NCBI GenBank assembly: GCA_012514415.1
Contig: JAAZAH010000256.1
Span: forward strand, 1 to 25,996
Direction: 5' to 3'
Length of the DNA: 25,996 nucleotides
Origin: Sandaracinaceae bacterium
GTDB taxonomy: Bacteria; Myxococcota_A; Polyangia; Polyangiales; Houyiibacteriaceae
Shown piece after piece: positions 7,008 to 15,658 of the stretch (position 1 is its first letter; each line of letters begins with the position of its first letter). The notes beneath the pieces were generated by a model. The model saw nothing but the letters and a program-made list of their open reading frames with translations. It was not told the origin of the DNA and made no database searches. A program made the translations under genes and the position numbers.

Positions 7008-7511
7008 ATGAGTACCGAACATGCAAAGAAGCTGGAGGCGCAGGGCGAGCGTCTCGGCGATCTCATCCGCGAAGACGACGCGGAGCGGCAGGCCCCGAAA
7101 AAGAAGCGCAGCCGAGCGAGGGCGCGTACGATCTCCATTCGGCGTCTGAGCAAAGCCGAGCTGCGCCGCGGCGCCCTGCTTTATCCCGAGACCGATTATT
7201 GGAAGCCGAGGAGCCGCGCCGAGTGCGTGAACCTCGACCGGCCCTGCCCCTACGTCTCGTGTAAGTACCATCTCTACATCGACGTGAATCCGACGAAGGG
7301 CGCCATCAAAATGAACTTCCCCGATCTCGAAGTTTGGGAGATGGCCGAGACGTGCGCCCTTGATGTGGCCGATCGTGGCGGGATCACCCTCGAAGAGGTT
7401 GGCGAGATCATGAACCTCACGCGTGAGCGCGTCCGCCAGGTCGAGACCACGGGGATCGCCAAGCTGAAGGAGGCCGATGAGCTCGATCTCCTCGAACAAT
7501 ATTTCGACTGA
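7008..7511 (+). CDS. Sigma-70 region 4-like DNA-binding protein
   Basis: This is a 167-residue protein. Its C-terminal third is a typical region 4.2 helix-turn-helix (GITLEEVGEIMNLTRERVRQ followed by VETTGIAKLKEA), as in sigma-70 factors. Regions 2 and 3 are absent, so it cannot be a complete sigma factor. The first 50 residues are charged and basic (KKKRSRARART). The middle has a short cysteine-bearing motif (RPCPYVSCKYHLYIDVNP) and a predicted compact domain up to PDLEVWEMAETCALDVADR. Similar stand-alone region-4 proteins occur in myxobacteria, from family recall. ATG 7008 is chosen for its near-perfect ribosome site (GGAGGA at 6999-7004); an in-frame ATG at 6972 lacks one. Function is likely regulatory, perhaps contacting core RNA polymerase or a promoter -35. 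Confidence 0.85.
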   Translation: MSTEHAKKLEAQGERLGDLIREDDAERQAPKKKRSRARARTISIRRLSKAELRRGALLYPETDYWKPRSRAECVNLDRPCPYVSCKYHLYIDVNPTKGAIKMNFPDLEVWEMAETCALDVADRGGITLEEVGEIMNLTRERVRQVETTGIAKLKEADELDLLEQYFD

Positions 7512-7515
7512 GTTC

Positions 7516-7546
7516 GGCCGCTACCGGCTTTTGGATTGTTTTTTAG
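7516..7546 (+). terminator. Weak terminator after the region-4 gene
   Basis: GGCCG (7516-7520) and CGGCT (7525-7529) can form a short stem with loop CTAC, followed by TTTT and then a second T-rich run. The stem is only 4-5 bp, so efficiency is doubtful. The T-rich part overlaps the suggested promoter of the RNase P RNA gene. Confidence 0.35.
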
Positions 7547-7564
7547 GCAACCCGGCATTAAGTT
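7536..7564 (+). promoter_or_regulatory. Candidate promoter of the RNase P RNA gene
   Basis: TTGTTT (7536-7541), a 17-bp spacer and TAAGTT (7559-7564) predict a start near 7571. This fits the 5' end inferred from the P1 helix of the RNA. The match to consensus is modest. Confidence 0.4.
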
Positions 7565-7573
7565 CATGGCGTC

Positions 7574-7950
7574 GTACGGGTTCAGACGATCGCTGGCCAT
7601 CGCGGCTGGAGGAAAGTCCGAGCTCCATAGGGCAGGATGCCAGGTAACGCCTGGTGGGGGTGACCCCGAGGAAAGTGCAACAGAGAGCAGACCGCCGCGC
7701 CGCCTTTGGGCTGCGAGGTAAGGGTGAAAGGGTGAGGTAAGAGCTCACCGGATCCCCGGTAACGGGCGATCGCGAGGCAAACCCCATCCGGAGCAAGATC
7801 AAATAGGGGAGCATATGAGGCGGCCCGTCTCCGCTCCCGGGTAGGTCGCTTGAGGTCTCCGGCGACGGGGATCCCAGAGGAATGATCGTCGCTCCTGTCC
7901 CGGTGACGGGAAGGAGAACAGAACTCGGCTTATGAGCCCGTCGGCCACCA
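7574..7950 (+). ncRNA. rnpB: RNase P RNA, bacterial type A
   Basis: This is the catalytic RNA of ribonuclease P, which matures tRNA 5' ends. Conserved blocks appear in order: GAGGAAAGTCCG (from 7609), CTCCATAGGGCAGGATGCCA, GTAACGCCTGG, GTGCAACAGAGAGCA, GGTAAGGGTGAAAGGGTG, GGTAAGAGCTCACCG, CCGGAGCAAGATCAAATAGG, the GGGTAGG block (7839-7845) that holds the tRNA CCA-binding GGU, and ACAGAACTCGGCTTAT. Helix P1 is ACGGGTTC (7576-7583) with GAGCCCGT (7934-7941). P2 is GACGATC (7585-7591) with GATCGTC (7884-7890). The P3 region is short compared with Escherichia coli. The exact ends are estimated from P1. Confidence 0.97.
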
Positions 7951-7981
7951 GCCTTCTCAATCGAGGAGGCTGTGTGCTTTT
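7951..7981 (+). terminator. Terminator of the RNase P RNA gene
   Basis: GCCTTCTC (7951-7958) pairs with GAGGAGGC (7963-7970), 8 bp with one G-T, loop AATC. It is followed by a mixed T-rich tail TGTGTGCTTTT. Confidence 0.65.
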
Positions 7982-8001
7982 AAGTGGGAATATTTTGCTC
8001 A

Positions 8002-8057
8002 TCCGTTCGTTCTCACTTGAAGAAATCTTGCGGTTTCGTGACCGAACGGACTACAAG
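8002..8057 (+). promoter_or_regulatory. Promoter candidate with inverted repeat upstream of the 84-codon gene
   Basis: TTGCGG (8028-8033), an 18-bp spacer and TACAAG (8052-8057) give a plausible promoter about 110 bp before the gene. TCCGTTCG (8002-8009) and CGAACGGA (8043-8050) are perfect inverted copies, the second lying inside the spacer, so a DNA-binding site is possible. The leader that follows contains a palindrome (CGAGCG/CGCTCG, 8100-8113) and a CGCCG-AAAT-CGGCG hairpin just before the ribosome site. Confidence 0.35.
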
Positions 8058-8168
8058 GTTGAATGGTAATGTAGGTCTGAGGACGAATCTGGCTTCTTTC
8101 GAGCGGTCGCTCGCCTCGGGCCGAATTGTATCGCGCCGAAATCGGCGAGAAAACGGAGGGCAGCCCGC

Positions 8169-8423
8169 GTGAAAGAGCTAGCACGCTATCTTCTCAAGAA
8201 CGCCTATATCGACTTTGAAGGCGGGATCGCTCTCGATGAGGTTCGTGAATATCTCCGCGAGGACGACTCGCGAGAGGCTCGAATGCTGCTCGCAAAGCTC
8301 ATCGATGACGGAGGTGTGGACGAGCTGATGGTGACGATCGCTGATTGTCTCCGCGAGTACATCCCCACCGGCATCCGCGAAGAGACGGTTGAAGATCAGC
8401 TGAGGATTTACTCCGAGTCCTGA
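8169..8423 (+). CDS. Small acidic protein of unknown function
   Basis: This 84-residue protein starts with GTG, with a good ribosome site (GGAGGG at 8156-8161) 8 bases before it. It is acidic and looks all-helical, with amphipathic repeats such as ALDEVREYLREDDSREARML and VEDQLRIYSES. It contains a single cysteine and no signal peptide or membrane segment. I do not recognise the family. Its own terminator 20 bases downstream and a promoter candidate upstream make it an independent single-gene unit, which argues that it is real. No function can be assigned. The preceding gene is the RNase P RNA, but there is no evidence of a functional link. Confidence 0.7.
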   Translation: MKELARYLLKNAYIDFEGGIALDEVREYLREDDSREARMLLAKLIDDGGVDELMVTIADCLREYIPTGIREETVEDQLRIYSES

Positions 8424-8442
8424 GGAACTCCGAGCATCGAGT

Positions 8443-8475
8443 GGCCCGGCGCTTCGGCGTCGGGTCATTCTTTTT
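8443..8475 (+). terminator. Rho-independent terminator with UUCG tetraloop
   Basis: GGCCCGGCGC (8443-8452) and GCGTCGGGTC (8457-8466) form a 10-bp stem with two G-T pairs, closed by the very stable C(TTCG)G loop. ATTCTTTTT follows. It ends the 84-codon gene and shows that the GTG at 8441 is not the start of the next gene. Confidence 0.88.
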
Positions 8476-8512
8476 CTGCGAAACCAAGAATCGGCTGCAA
8501 CGCTTGGTCCCC

Positions 8513-9421
8513 ATGATTGCGAGAGTCCCCCCGACCCACTCCGTTTTTCGCGCCATCGCCCTGATCTCCCTCGCCATGATGCTCGGCGCGTGCTCGCGCG
8601 GCTCGGATGAGGGCGAGACGGTAGAACGGCAAGCGGTTCCGGCAAAATCGAGCGAACGGCCTGCGATCGAGTCGCTGCCCGGCGTCGAGCTCGATGCGCT
8701 CCCGGCGGGTACGAGGGAGATCTACCTCCGAACGGTCCATGATCTGCTTTCGCCTTGCAACGAGCCGATCTCGCTCGCGCGCTGCGTCTCGGACGGCTCG
8801 TCCTGTCGCCTCTGCCCGGCGGCGGCGCGCTATCTCGCACGCATGGCGGCGAAGGGATTCGGCGAGGATGAGCTTCGCGCGCTTTATTTGAACCGCTACG
8901 GCGAGGAGACGAAGGTCGAGCTCCCGGTGGAGGGCGCTCCGATTAAGGGCGCCTTGATGGCGCCGGTCACAATCGTCGAGTTCAGTGATTTTCAGTGCCC
9001 CTCGTGTCGCCACGCGGCGCCGCTGCTTGATCAGGCCGTCCGTGCGCTTGACGGCAAGGTTCGCCTCGTCTTCAAAAACTTTCCGCTCTCGCACCACCCG
9101 TTCTCCGAAAAGGCGGCACGCGCTGCGCTCGCGGCTGAGCGTCAGGGGAAATTCTGGGAATACCACGATCTCATCTTCGAAAATCAGCATCGCTTGGACG
9201 ATCTCGCCTTCGAGGCTTTTGCTCGGCAGCTCAAGCTCGATCTCGATCGCTTCAAGGCGGATTTCGAATCGAGCGAGATTCGCGAGCGCGTCAGCCGTGA
9301 TCGGAGCGATGGCATCGCCGCCGGCGTAGGCGGTACGCCTGCGGTCTTCGTCAACGGCCGCGAATATCTCGGCTCGCTCGATGACCTGATTCGATATCTT
9401 GAAGAGGAGTTGGACGCGTGA
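8513..9421 (+). CDS. DsbA-family thioredoxin-fold lipoprotein with a CcmH-like N-terminal region
   Basis: This exported thiol-disulfide protein has 302 residues with the ATG at 8513. The start has a signal peptide ending in a lipobox (ISLAMMLGAC), so it is probably anchored to a membrane in the periplasm. Residues about 60-130 are helical with four cysteines (LLSPCNEP, ARC, CRLCPAAARYL) and end in ELRALYLNRYGEE, a layout reminiscent of the CcmH/NrfF three-helix domain. Residues about 145-300 are a DsbA-like thioredoxin fold with the active site FQCPSCRHA and the cis-proline loop GGTPAVFVNG. It overlaps the next thioredoxin gene by 4 bases. A longer frame from GTG 8441 is rejected because it lies within a terminator. 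No good ribosome site is seen at 8513. Confidence 0.9.
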   Translation: MIARVPPTHSVFRAIALISLAMMLGACSRGSDEGETVERQAVPAKSSERPAIESLPGVELDALPAGTREIYLRTVHDLLSPCNEPISLARCVSDGSSCRLCPAAARYLARMAAKGFGEDELRALYLNRYGEETKVELPVEGAPIKGALMAPVTIVEFSDFQCPSCRHAAPLLDQAVRALDGKVRLVFKNFPLSHHPFSEKAARAALAAERQGKFWEYHDLIFENQHRLDDLAFEAFARQLKLDLDRFKADFESSEIRERVSRDRSDGIAAGVGGTPAVFVNGREYLGSLDDLIRYLEEELDA

Positions 9422-9927
9422 GGGTCTTCTTCAGCGTCTTCGGGGGCTCGATGTTTTTGCTTCCCGTCCTCGCCCTCGCGCTGTCGATCGGCGCGAAGGC
9501 CCCCCCGATTGAGTTGAAGGATTTTGAAGGCAACCGTGTCCGCCTCGAGGATCTCAAGGGCTCCATCGTGCTCGTGAATTTTTGGGCGACGTGGTGCGAG
9601 CCCTGTAAAGAAGAGCTGCCGAAGCTTGAAGCGCTCTATCAAAAATACCGGGCGCAGGGCTTTGTAGTGCTCGGAGTAAACCTCGATATCCCTCGTGATC
9701 AGCGCCGCGCGAAAGCTCTTGTTGAGCGGATGAAGTTGAGCTTCCCCATTGGACTCGATCCAAAGCAGAGCGTGCCTGCGAAATATCAACCCTCGAAGAT
9801 GCCCTCGTCTTTTCTTATCGATGCGCAGGGCAACATTCGCTTCAAGCACGAGGGCTACCAAGCTGGGGATGAAGCGAAGCTCGAGGCTGCGATCGCGCGT
9901 CTCATCCGCCTCGAGCCGCCGTCCTGA
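9418..9927 (+). CDS. TlpA/ResA-like thioredoxin-domain protein
   Basis: This is a 169-residue protein with an N-terminal signal segment (FLLPVLALALSIGAKAPP) and one AhpC/TSA-Redoxin-type thioredoxin domain. Landmarks are the APPIELKDFEGNRVRLEDLK start, VLVNFWATWCEPCKEELPKL with the redox-active WCEPC at about residues 59-63, and the cis-proline SKMPSSFLIDAQGNI. Such proteins are periplasmic reductants, for example for cytochrome c maturation or for keeping a partner thiol protein reduced. The GTG start at 9418 overlaps the stop of the DsbA-like gene (GTGA), so translation is coupled. An ATG at 9451 is an alternative start but would shorten the signal segment. The coupling suggests that the two proteins exchange electrons (inference). 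Confidence 0.93.
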   Translation: MRVFFSVFGGSMFLLPVLALALSIGAKAPPIELKDFEGNRVRLEDLKGSIVLVNFWATWCEPCKEELPKLEALYQKYRAQGFVVLGVNLDIPRDQRRAKALVERMKLSFPIGLDPKQSVPAKYQPSKMPSSFLIDAQGNIRFKHEGYQAGDEAKLEAAIARLIRLEPPS

Positions 9928-9958
9928 GTTCGGGTTCCGGTCTGCCGCGCATGGACGC

Positions 9959-9978
9959 ATGAGGGGTGATGAGGGGTG
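9959..9978. repeat. 10-bp tandem repeat
   Basis: Two adjacent copies of atgaggggtg lie between the convergent thioredoxin and GAF genes. The 88-bp gap has no clear terminator. Confidence 0.6.
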
Positions 9979-10015
9979 AGCAGCGCGCCTCGACGCTCCG
10001 CTGCGATCGTGCGAC

Positions 10016-11161
10016 TCAGCTACAGCGTTCGGCGAGGAAGAGCGCCGTCTGCTTGCGAATGAGCTCCGCGATCTCGATGTCGCGATCGCCATAGCGCGGA
10101 CCGGGATCGCGGTTGGTCGCGCGGAGCAGCCCGAAGATTGTACCGTTTGCGACGAGAGGGAGGTAGAGCATCCCGACCGGGCGGTGCTCGCTCCCGCCGT
10201 CCGCTTCGGGGATGAAATAGGGATTCTGCGACGCCTCATCGAAGCGCGAGACCTGCTCGGGTGTGCGGAGCGCGACGGCGAGCAGGCCTTGGTTCAAAGG
10301 GAGCGCACTTCCGAGGAGCTCGGGCGAGCCCACCGCGGCCTCGACCACCAGCTTTCCTCCGCGAACAAAGAGCGCGCCGATCACGAGCTCGCTCGGCACC
10401 AGCTCGTCGAGAAGGTGCGTGGCGTATTCGAGACCCGCGCGCGCGTCCTGGATGAAAAAGAGATCCTCGCAGGCTTCGTACGCTTCGGAGAGCCGCTCGT
10501 CGTGATCGGCATCTCCCATGGGATCGAAGCTCACTTGGATGCCGTGCGCGGCCGAATCGGCGAGTGGCCACGAGGTGATCACTTCATCGCGCCAATCCTT
10601 CCATTGGAGGACGAGGAGGGCGGGGCGTTCGGGCTTGTCGGTGAAGGCGTGATCGTAGACGACGAGGTTGTGGAACTGGCCGCGCGGCCCGTTGGCGAAT
10701 TGCTTCTTAAGCTCTTCGAGCGCGGCGCGCGCCTTCTTCTCCATCACTTCGAGGGGGACGCCGGGCGCGATGTGGTATACGCGCTCATGGTAGTAGATCG
10801 GCGAGTCCTCGGTCGGTTCCGTATCCTTCGAGCGAAGGGGGATGAGCTCGTCCGAAGGCGTTAGAAGCGTGCCCGAGGCCGAAGTGACGGCGGGGGCGAG
10901 CACCTGAGGTTGCGGGTGAAAGGGCGCATCGGGCGCCAGCGGGATGAGCAGATAATTCCGCCGCTCAGAGGGAGCGATCACCGAAACGCGACCGTCGGGG
11001 TTGACTTGGCAGCTGGCGCCCCGCGGGATCTCCGTGGGCTCTCCCAAGCTGCCGCGCCCAGCACGCACAGCGCTCATCCAGTTCGGAGCTTCGACATCGA
11101 CCGTTCGTCGGGGACCACCCGGATCGATCGAGGAGACCTCGAGTCGCCAACGTTTCGCCAT
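10016..11161 (-). CDS. GAF-domain protein
   Basis: This 381-residue, apparently cytoplasmic protein has no signal peptide or membrane segment. The first roughly 60 residues look like a small beta-rich module (RWRLEVSSIDPGGPRRTVDVEAPNWMSAVRAGRGSLG). A proline-rich linker follows, then a helical region around residues 120-165 (YHERVYHIAP ... KKARAALEELKKQF). The C-terminal roughly 160 residues form a GAF domain: AYEACEDLFFIQDARAGLEYATHLLDELV, ALFVRGGKLVVEAAVGS, the VGMLYLPLVANGTIFGLLRATN core strand pair, and a final amphipathic helix IEIAELIRKQTALFLAER. GAF domains sense small ligands or mediate contacts; no effector domain is attached. It diverges from the OmpR-type regulator gene across a palindromic region, so a joint regulation is possible. 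Confidence 0.82.
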   Translation of the reverse strand: MAKRWRLEVSSIDPGGPRRTVDVEAPNWMSAVRAGRGSLGEPTEIPRGASCQVNPDGRVSVIAPSERRNYLLIPLAPDAPFHPQPQVLAPAVTSASGTLLTPSDELIPLRSKDTEPTEDSPIYYHERVYHIAPGVPLEVMEKKARAALEELKKQFANGPRGQFHNLVVYDHAFTDKPERPALLVLQWKDWRDEVITSWPLADSAAHGIQVSFDPMGDADHDERLSEAYEACEDLFFIQDARAGLEYATHLLDELVPSELVIGALFVRGGKLVVEAAVGSPELLGSALPLNQGLLAVALRTPEQVSRFDEASQNPYFIPEADGGSEHRPVGMLYLPLVANGTIFGLLRATNRDPGPRYGDRDIEIAELIRKQTALFLAERCS

Positions 11162-11217
11162 GAGTATCGTGGACGAATCTATCAGCGAACGAGAGGAGGG
11201 GCCAGATATCCGTTGCT

Positions 11218-11239
11218 GTAGGTAGAACTTTCTACCTAC
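11218..11239. promoter_or_regulatory. Perfect 22-bp palindrome between divergent genes (operator candidate)
   Basis: The arms GTAGGTAGAA (11218-11227) and TTCTACCTAC (11230-11239) are exact reverse complements around a central CT. It lies 57 bp upstream of the GAF gene start and 22 bp before the -35 of the regulator promoter. There is no T run, so a terminator is unlikely. Confidence 0.6.
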
Positions 11240-11260
11240 GAGCCTAAGGGCTCAAGGGCG

Positions 11261-11289
11261 TTGCGGAGCGGAGGCGGCAGGAATAAACT
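11261..11289 (+). promoter_or_regulatory. Candidate promoter of the OmpR-type regulator-pdxA unit
   Basis: TTGCGG (11261-11266), a 17-bp spacer and TAAACT (11284-11289) lie about 70 bp before the regulator start. GGCAG/CTGCC arms flank the -10 region. Confidence 0.4.
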
Positions 11290-11360
11290 GCCCCCCGTTG
11301 ATGCTCGCACCGCGCCGAACGCATGAGGTATCGTAGGCGATGTGAGCCTTGGTTGATCGA

Positions 11361-12038
11361 ATGTGGATTCTCGTGGTCGGTCCCGAGGGCGCCGCGCAGC
11401 GGAAAGACGGATGCGTGGCACTTTTGCGGGAGCTCGGTGCAGAGCTTCGGTTCGTCCGCTATTTTGAGGACGTCGAGTTGCGCGTCATGGCCGAAGAGCC
11501 ACCGAGCGTGATCGTCGTCGAAGCGGGCGAGTCGCTCGAAATTTCCCTCCGTGCGCTTGAGCAGCTCCGTGAGCGGAGTCAGCTTCGCGATGTGGGGACC
11601 GTGCTCGCTCTTTCAATCGATCAACTTCGCCAGCTCAGCCCGGCAGCGGACGTGGACGAGCTCCTCCTCACGCCGCCTTTGCCTACGGAGCTGCTTTATC
11701 GGATTCGAAGGGCCGAGTGGCGACGCGCGGATTACGCGACCGATGAGGAGATCAAGGTCGGTGAGATCCGCCTTCATACCGAGTCAGAAAGGGTGACCGA
11801 GCGCGGCCGGAAGGTCTCGCTCACTCAACAAGAGTTCGCCCTTCTACGGTTCTTCCTCGAGAATCGAGGCAGGGTGTTTTCGCGCCAGCAGATTCTCGAG
11901 CGGGTCTGGGGTGAGGATTATGCGGGTGGTGTTCGCACGGTCGATGTCCACGTCCGGAGGCTCAGGATGAAGTTGGGATCGACGATGAAATCGCTCGAGA
12001 CCGTGCGCGGTCAGGGCTACCGAATGAGGGGCCATTGA
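11361..12038 (+). CDS. OmpR/PhoB-type regulator with a degenerate receiver domain
   Basis: This 225-residue regulator has an N-terminal receiver-like fold (about 1-120) and a C-terminal OmpR winged helix (about 130-225). The winged helix is intact: VSLTQQEFALLRFFLENRGR, RQQILERVWGEDYAGGVRTV, DVHVRRLRMKLG and the wing VRGQGYRM. The receiver lacks the usual chemistry. The acidic pair after strand 1 is replaced by GP (ILVVGPEG). The phospho-acceptor position on strand 3 reads VIVVEAG with Glu for Asp. The conserved Lys before Pro on strand 5 is Thr (LLLTPPLPTELL). It is therefore unlikely to be switched by a histidine kinase. ATG 11361 is preferred over a TTG at 11349. The stop overlaps the TTG start of pdxA by 4 bases. 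No kinase gene is nearby. Confidence 0.88.
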   Translation: MWILVVGPEGAAQRKDGCVALLRELGAELRFVRYFEDVELRVMAEEPPSVIVVEAGESLEISLRALEQLRERSQLRDVGTVLALSIDQLRQLSPAADVDELLLTPPLPTELLYRIRRAEWRRADYATDEEIKVGEIRLHTESERVTERGRKVSLTQQEFALLRFFLENRGRVFSRQQILERVWGEDYAGGVRTVDVHVRRLRMKLGSTMKSLETVRGQGYRMRGH

Positions 12039-12988
12039 AGCCGCTCGCGATCAGCGTGGGCGATCCGGTCGGCATTGGCCCCGAAGTGACGATCGCGGCG
12101 CTTCGAAGCTCGCTTGGAGACGACGCAGCGCTCGTCTTCGGTGAGGGTAAGGTGCTCCGAGATCTTGCGGACTCGGCAAAGATTTCGGTGAGCCATGAGC
12201 CTCGACCGGGCGCGATCGTGATTCACGATGTGGGCTCGGTCTCGGAAGCGGTACGAAAGGCACGCGCTCCTCATCCCGAAAGCGGAAGGATCCAATATCG
12301 CGGCTTGATGGAGGCGGCGGCTGCGGTCATGCGCGGTGAGGCGCGCGTACTCATCACGGGGCCGACCTCGAAGGCGGCCATCGAGATGTCGGGGACACGC
12401 TTTACGGGGCAGACCGAGGCGCTCGCCGAAGCGGCGGGCATCGCACGCGATGCGGTGACCATGCTCTTCATCGGGCCGCGCCTCAAGGTGGCGCTCGTGA
12501 CGACCCATCTTTCGGTGCGCGATGCGGCCGAAGCGATTGATGAGCGACGCGTGGTTCAGACCGTTCGGCATCTCGGTGAGGCGCTCGGGCGTCTTGGGCT
12601 CGAGGGCAGCATCGCCGTGACAGGCGTCAATCCACACGCCGGCGAAGGTGGCCTCTTCGGGCATGAGGAGCAGAGGGTCATCGCGCCCGCGCTCGATTCC
12701 ATCCGTCATGAGATCGCGCTCGAAGGGCCGCTCCCGGCGGAGGCTGCGTTCCGCGGCGCGAAGGACGGTCGCTACGTGGGCGTCGTGGCGATGATCCATG
12801 ATCAAGCGACCATCGCATCGAAGCTTCTCGATTGGGGCGATGCCGTGAATACGACGTGGGGGCTCCCTTTCATCCGCACCTCGGTCGATCATGGTGTGGC
12901 CTTTGACATCGCCGGAAGGGGCGTCGCGGATCCATCGGGGATGGTCGCGGCGCTCGAACTCGGAAGGAAGCTCTCCCGATCTCCTTGA
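12035..12988 (+). CDS. pdxA: 4-hydroxythreonine-4-phosphate dehydrogenase
   Basis: PdxA oxidises 4-phosphohydroxy-L-threonine with NAD(P)+ in the DXP-dependent pathway to pyridoxal phosphate. The 317-residue protein has the family signature elements: ISVGDPVGIGPEVTIAA at the N-terminus, GPTSKAAIEMSG with FTGQTEALAEAAG, the first metal histidine in VTTHLSVRDA, the second in VNPHAGEGGLFGHEE, a third histidine in AMIHDQATIASKLL, and the diagnostic LPFIRTSVDHGVAFDIAG near the C-terminus. It is slightly shorter than the Escherichia coli enzyme. The start is a TTG overlapping the stop of the regulator gene (TTGA), implying translational coupling and perhaps low initiation. The other B6 genes are not in the window. 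Confidence 0.95.
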   Translation: MKPLAISVGDPVGIGPEVTIAALRSSLGDDAALVFGEGKVLRDLADSAKISVSHEPRPGAIVIHDVGSVSEAVRKARAPHPESGRIQYRGLMEAAAAVMRGEARVLITGPTSKAAIEMSGTRFTGQTEALAEAAGIARDAVTMLFIGPRLKVALVTTHLSVRDAAEAIDERRVVQTVRHLGEALGRLGLEGSIAVTGVNPHAGEGGLFGHEEQRVIAPALDSIRHEIALEGPLPAEAAFRGAKDGRYVGVVAMIHDQATIASKLLDWGDAVNTTWGLPFIRTSVDHGVAFDIAGRGVADPSGMVAALELGRKLSRSP

Positions 12989-12997
12989 GCAGCGGGC

Positions 12998-15638
<2,641 letters not shown>

Positions 15639-15658
<20 letters not shown>

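Noticed and set aside
7521..8002. Open frames within the RNase P RNA region
   Set aside because: The sequence is explained by conserved RNase P RNA blocks and pairings.
8441..8512. GTG 8441 as start of the DsbA-like lipoprotein
   Set aside because: The codon lies within a strong terminator and would place 24 extra residues before a normal lipoprotein signal.
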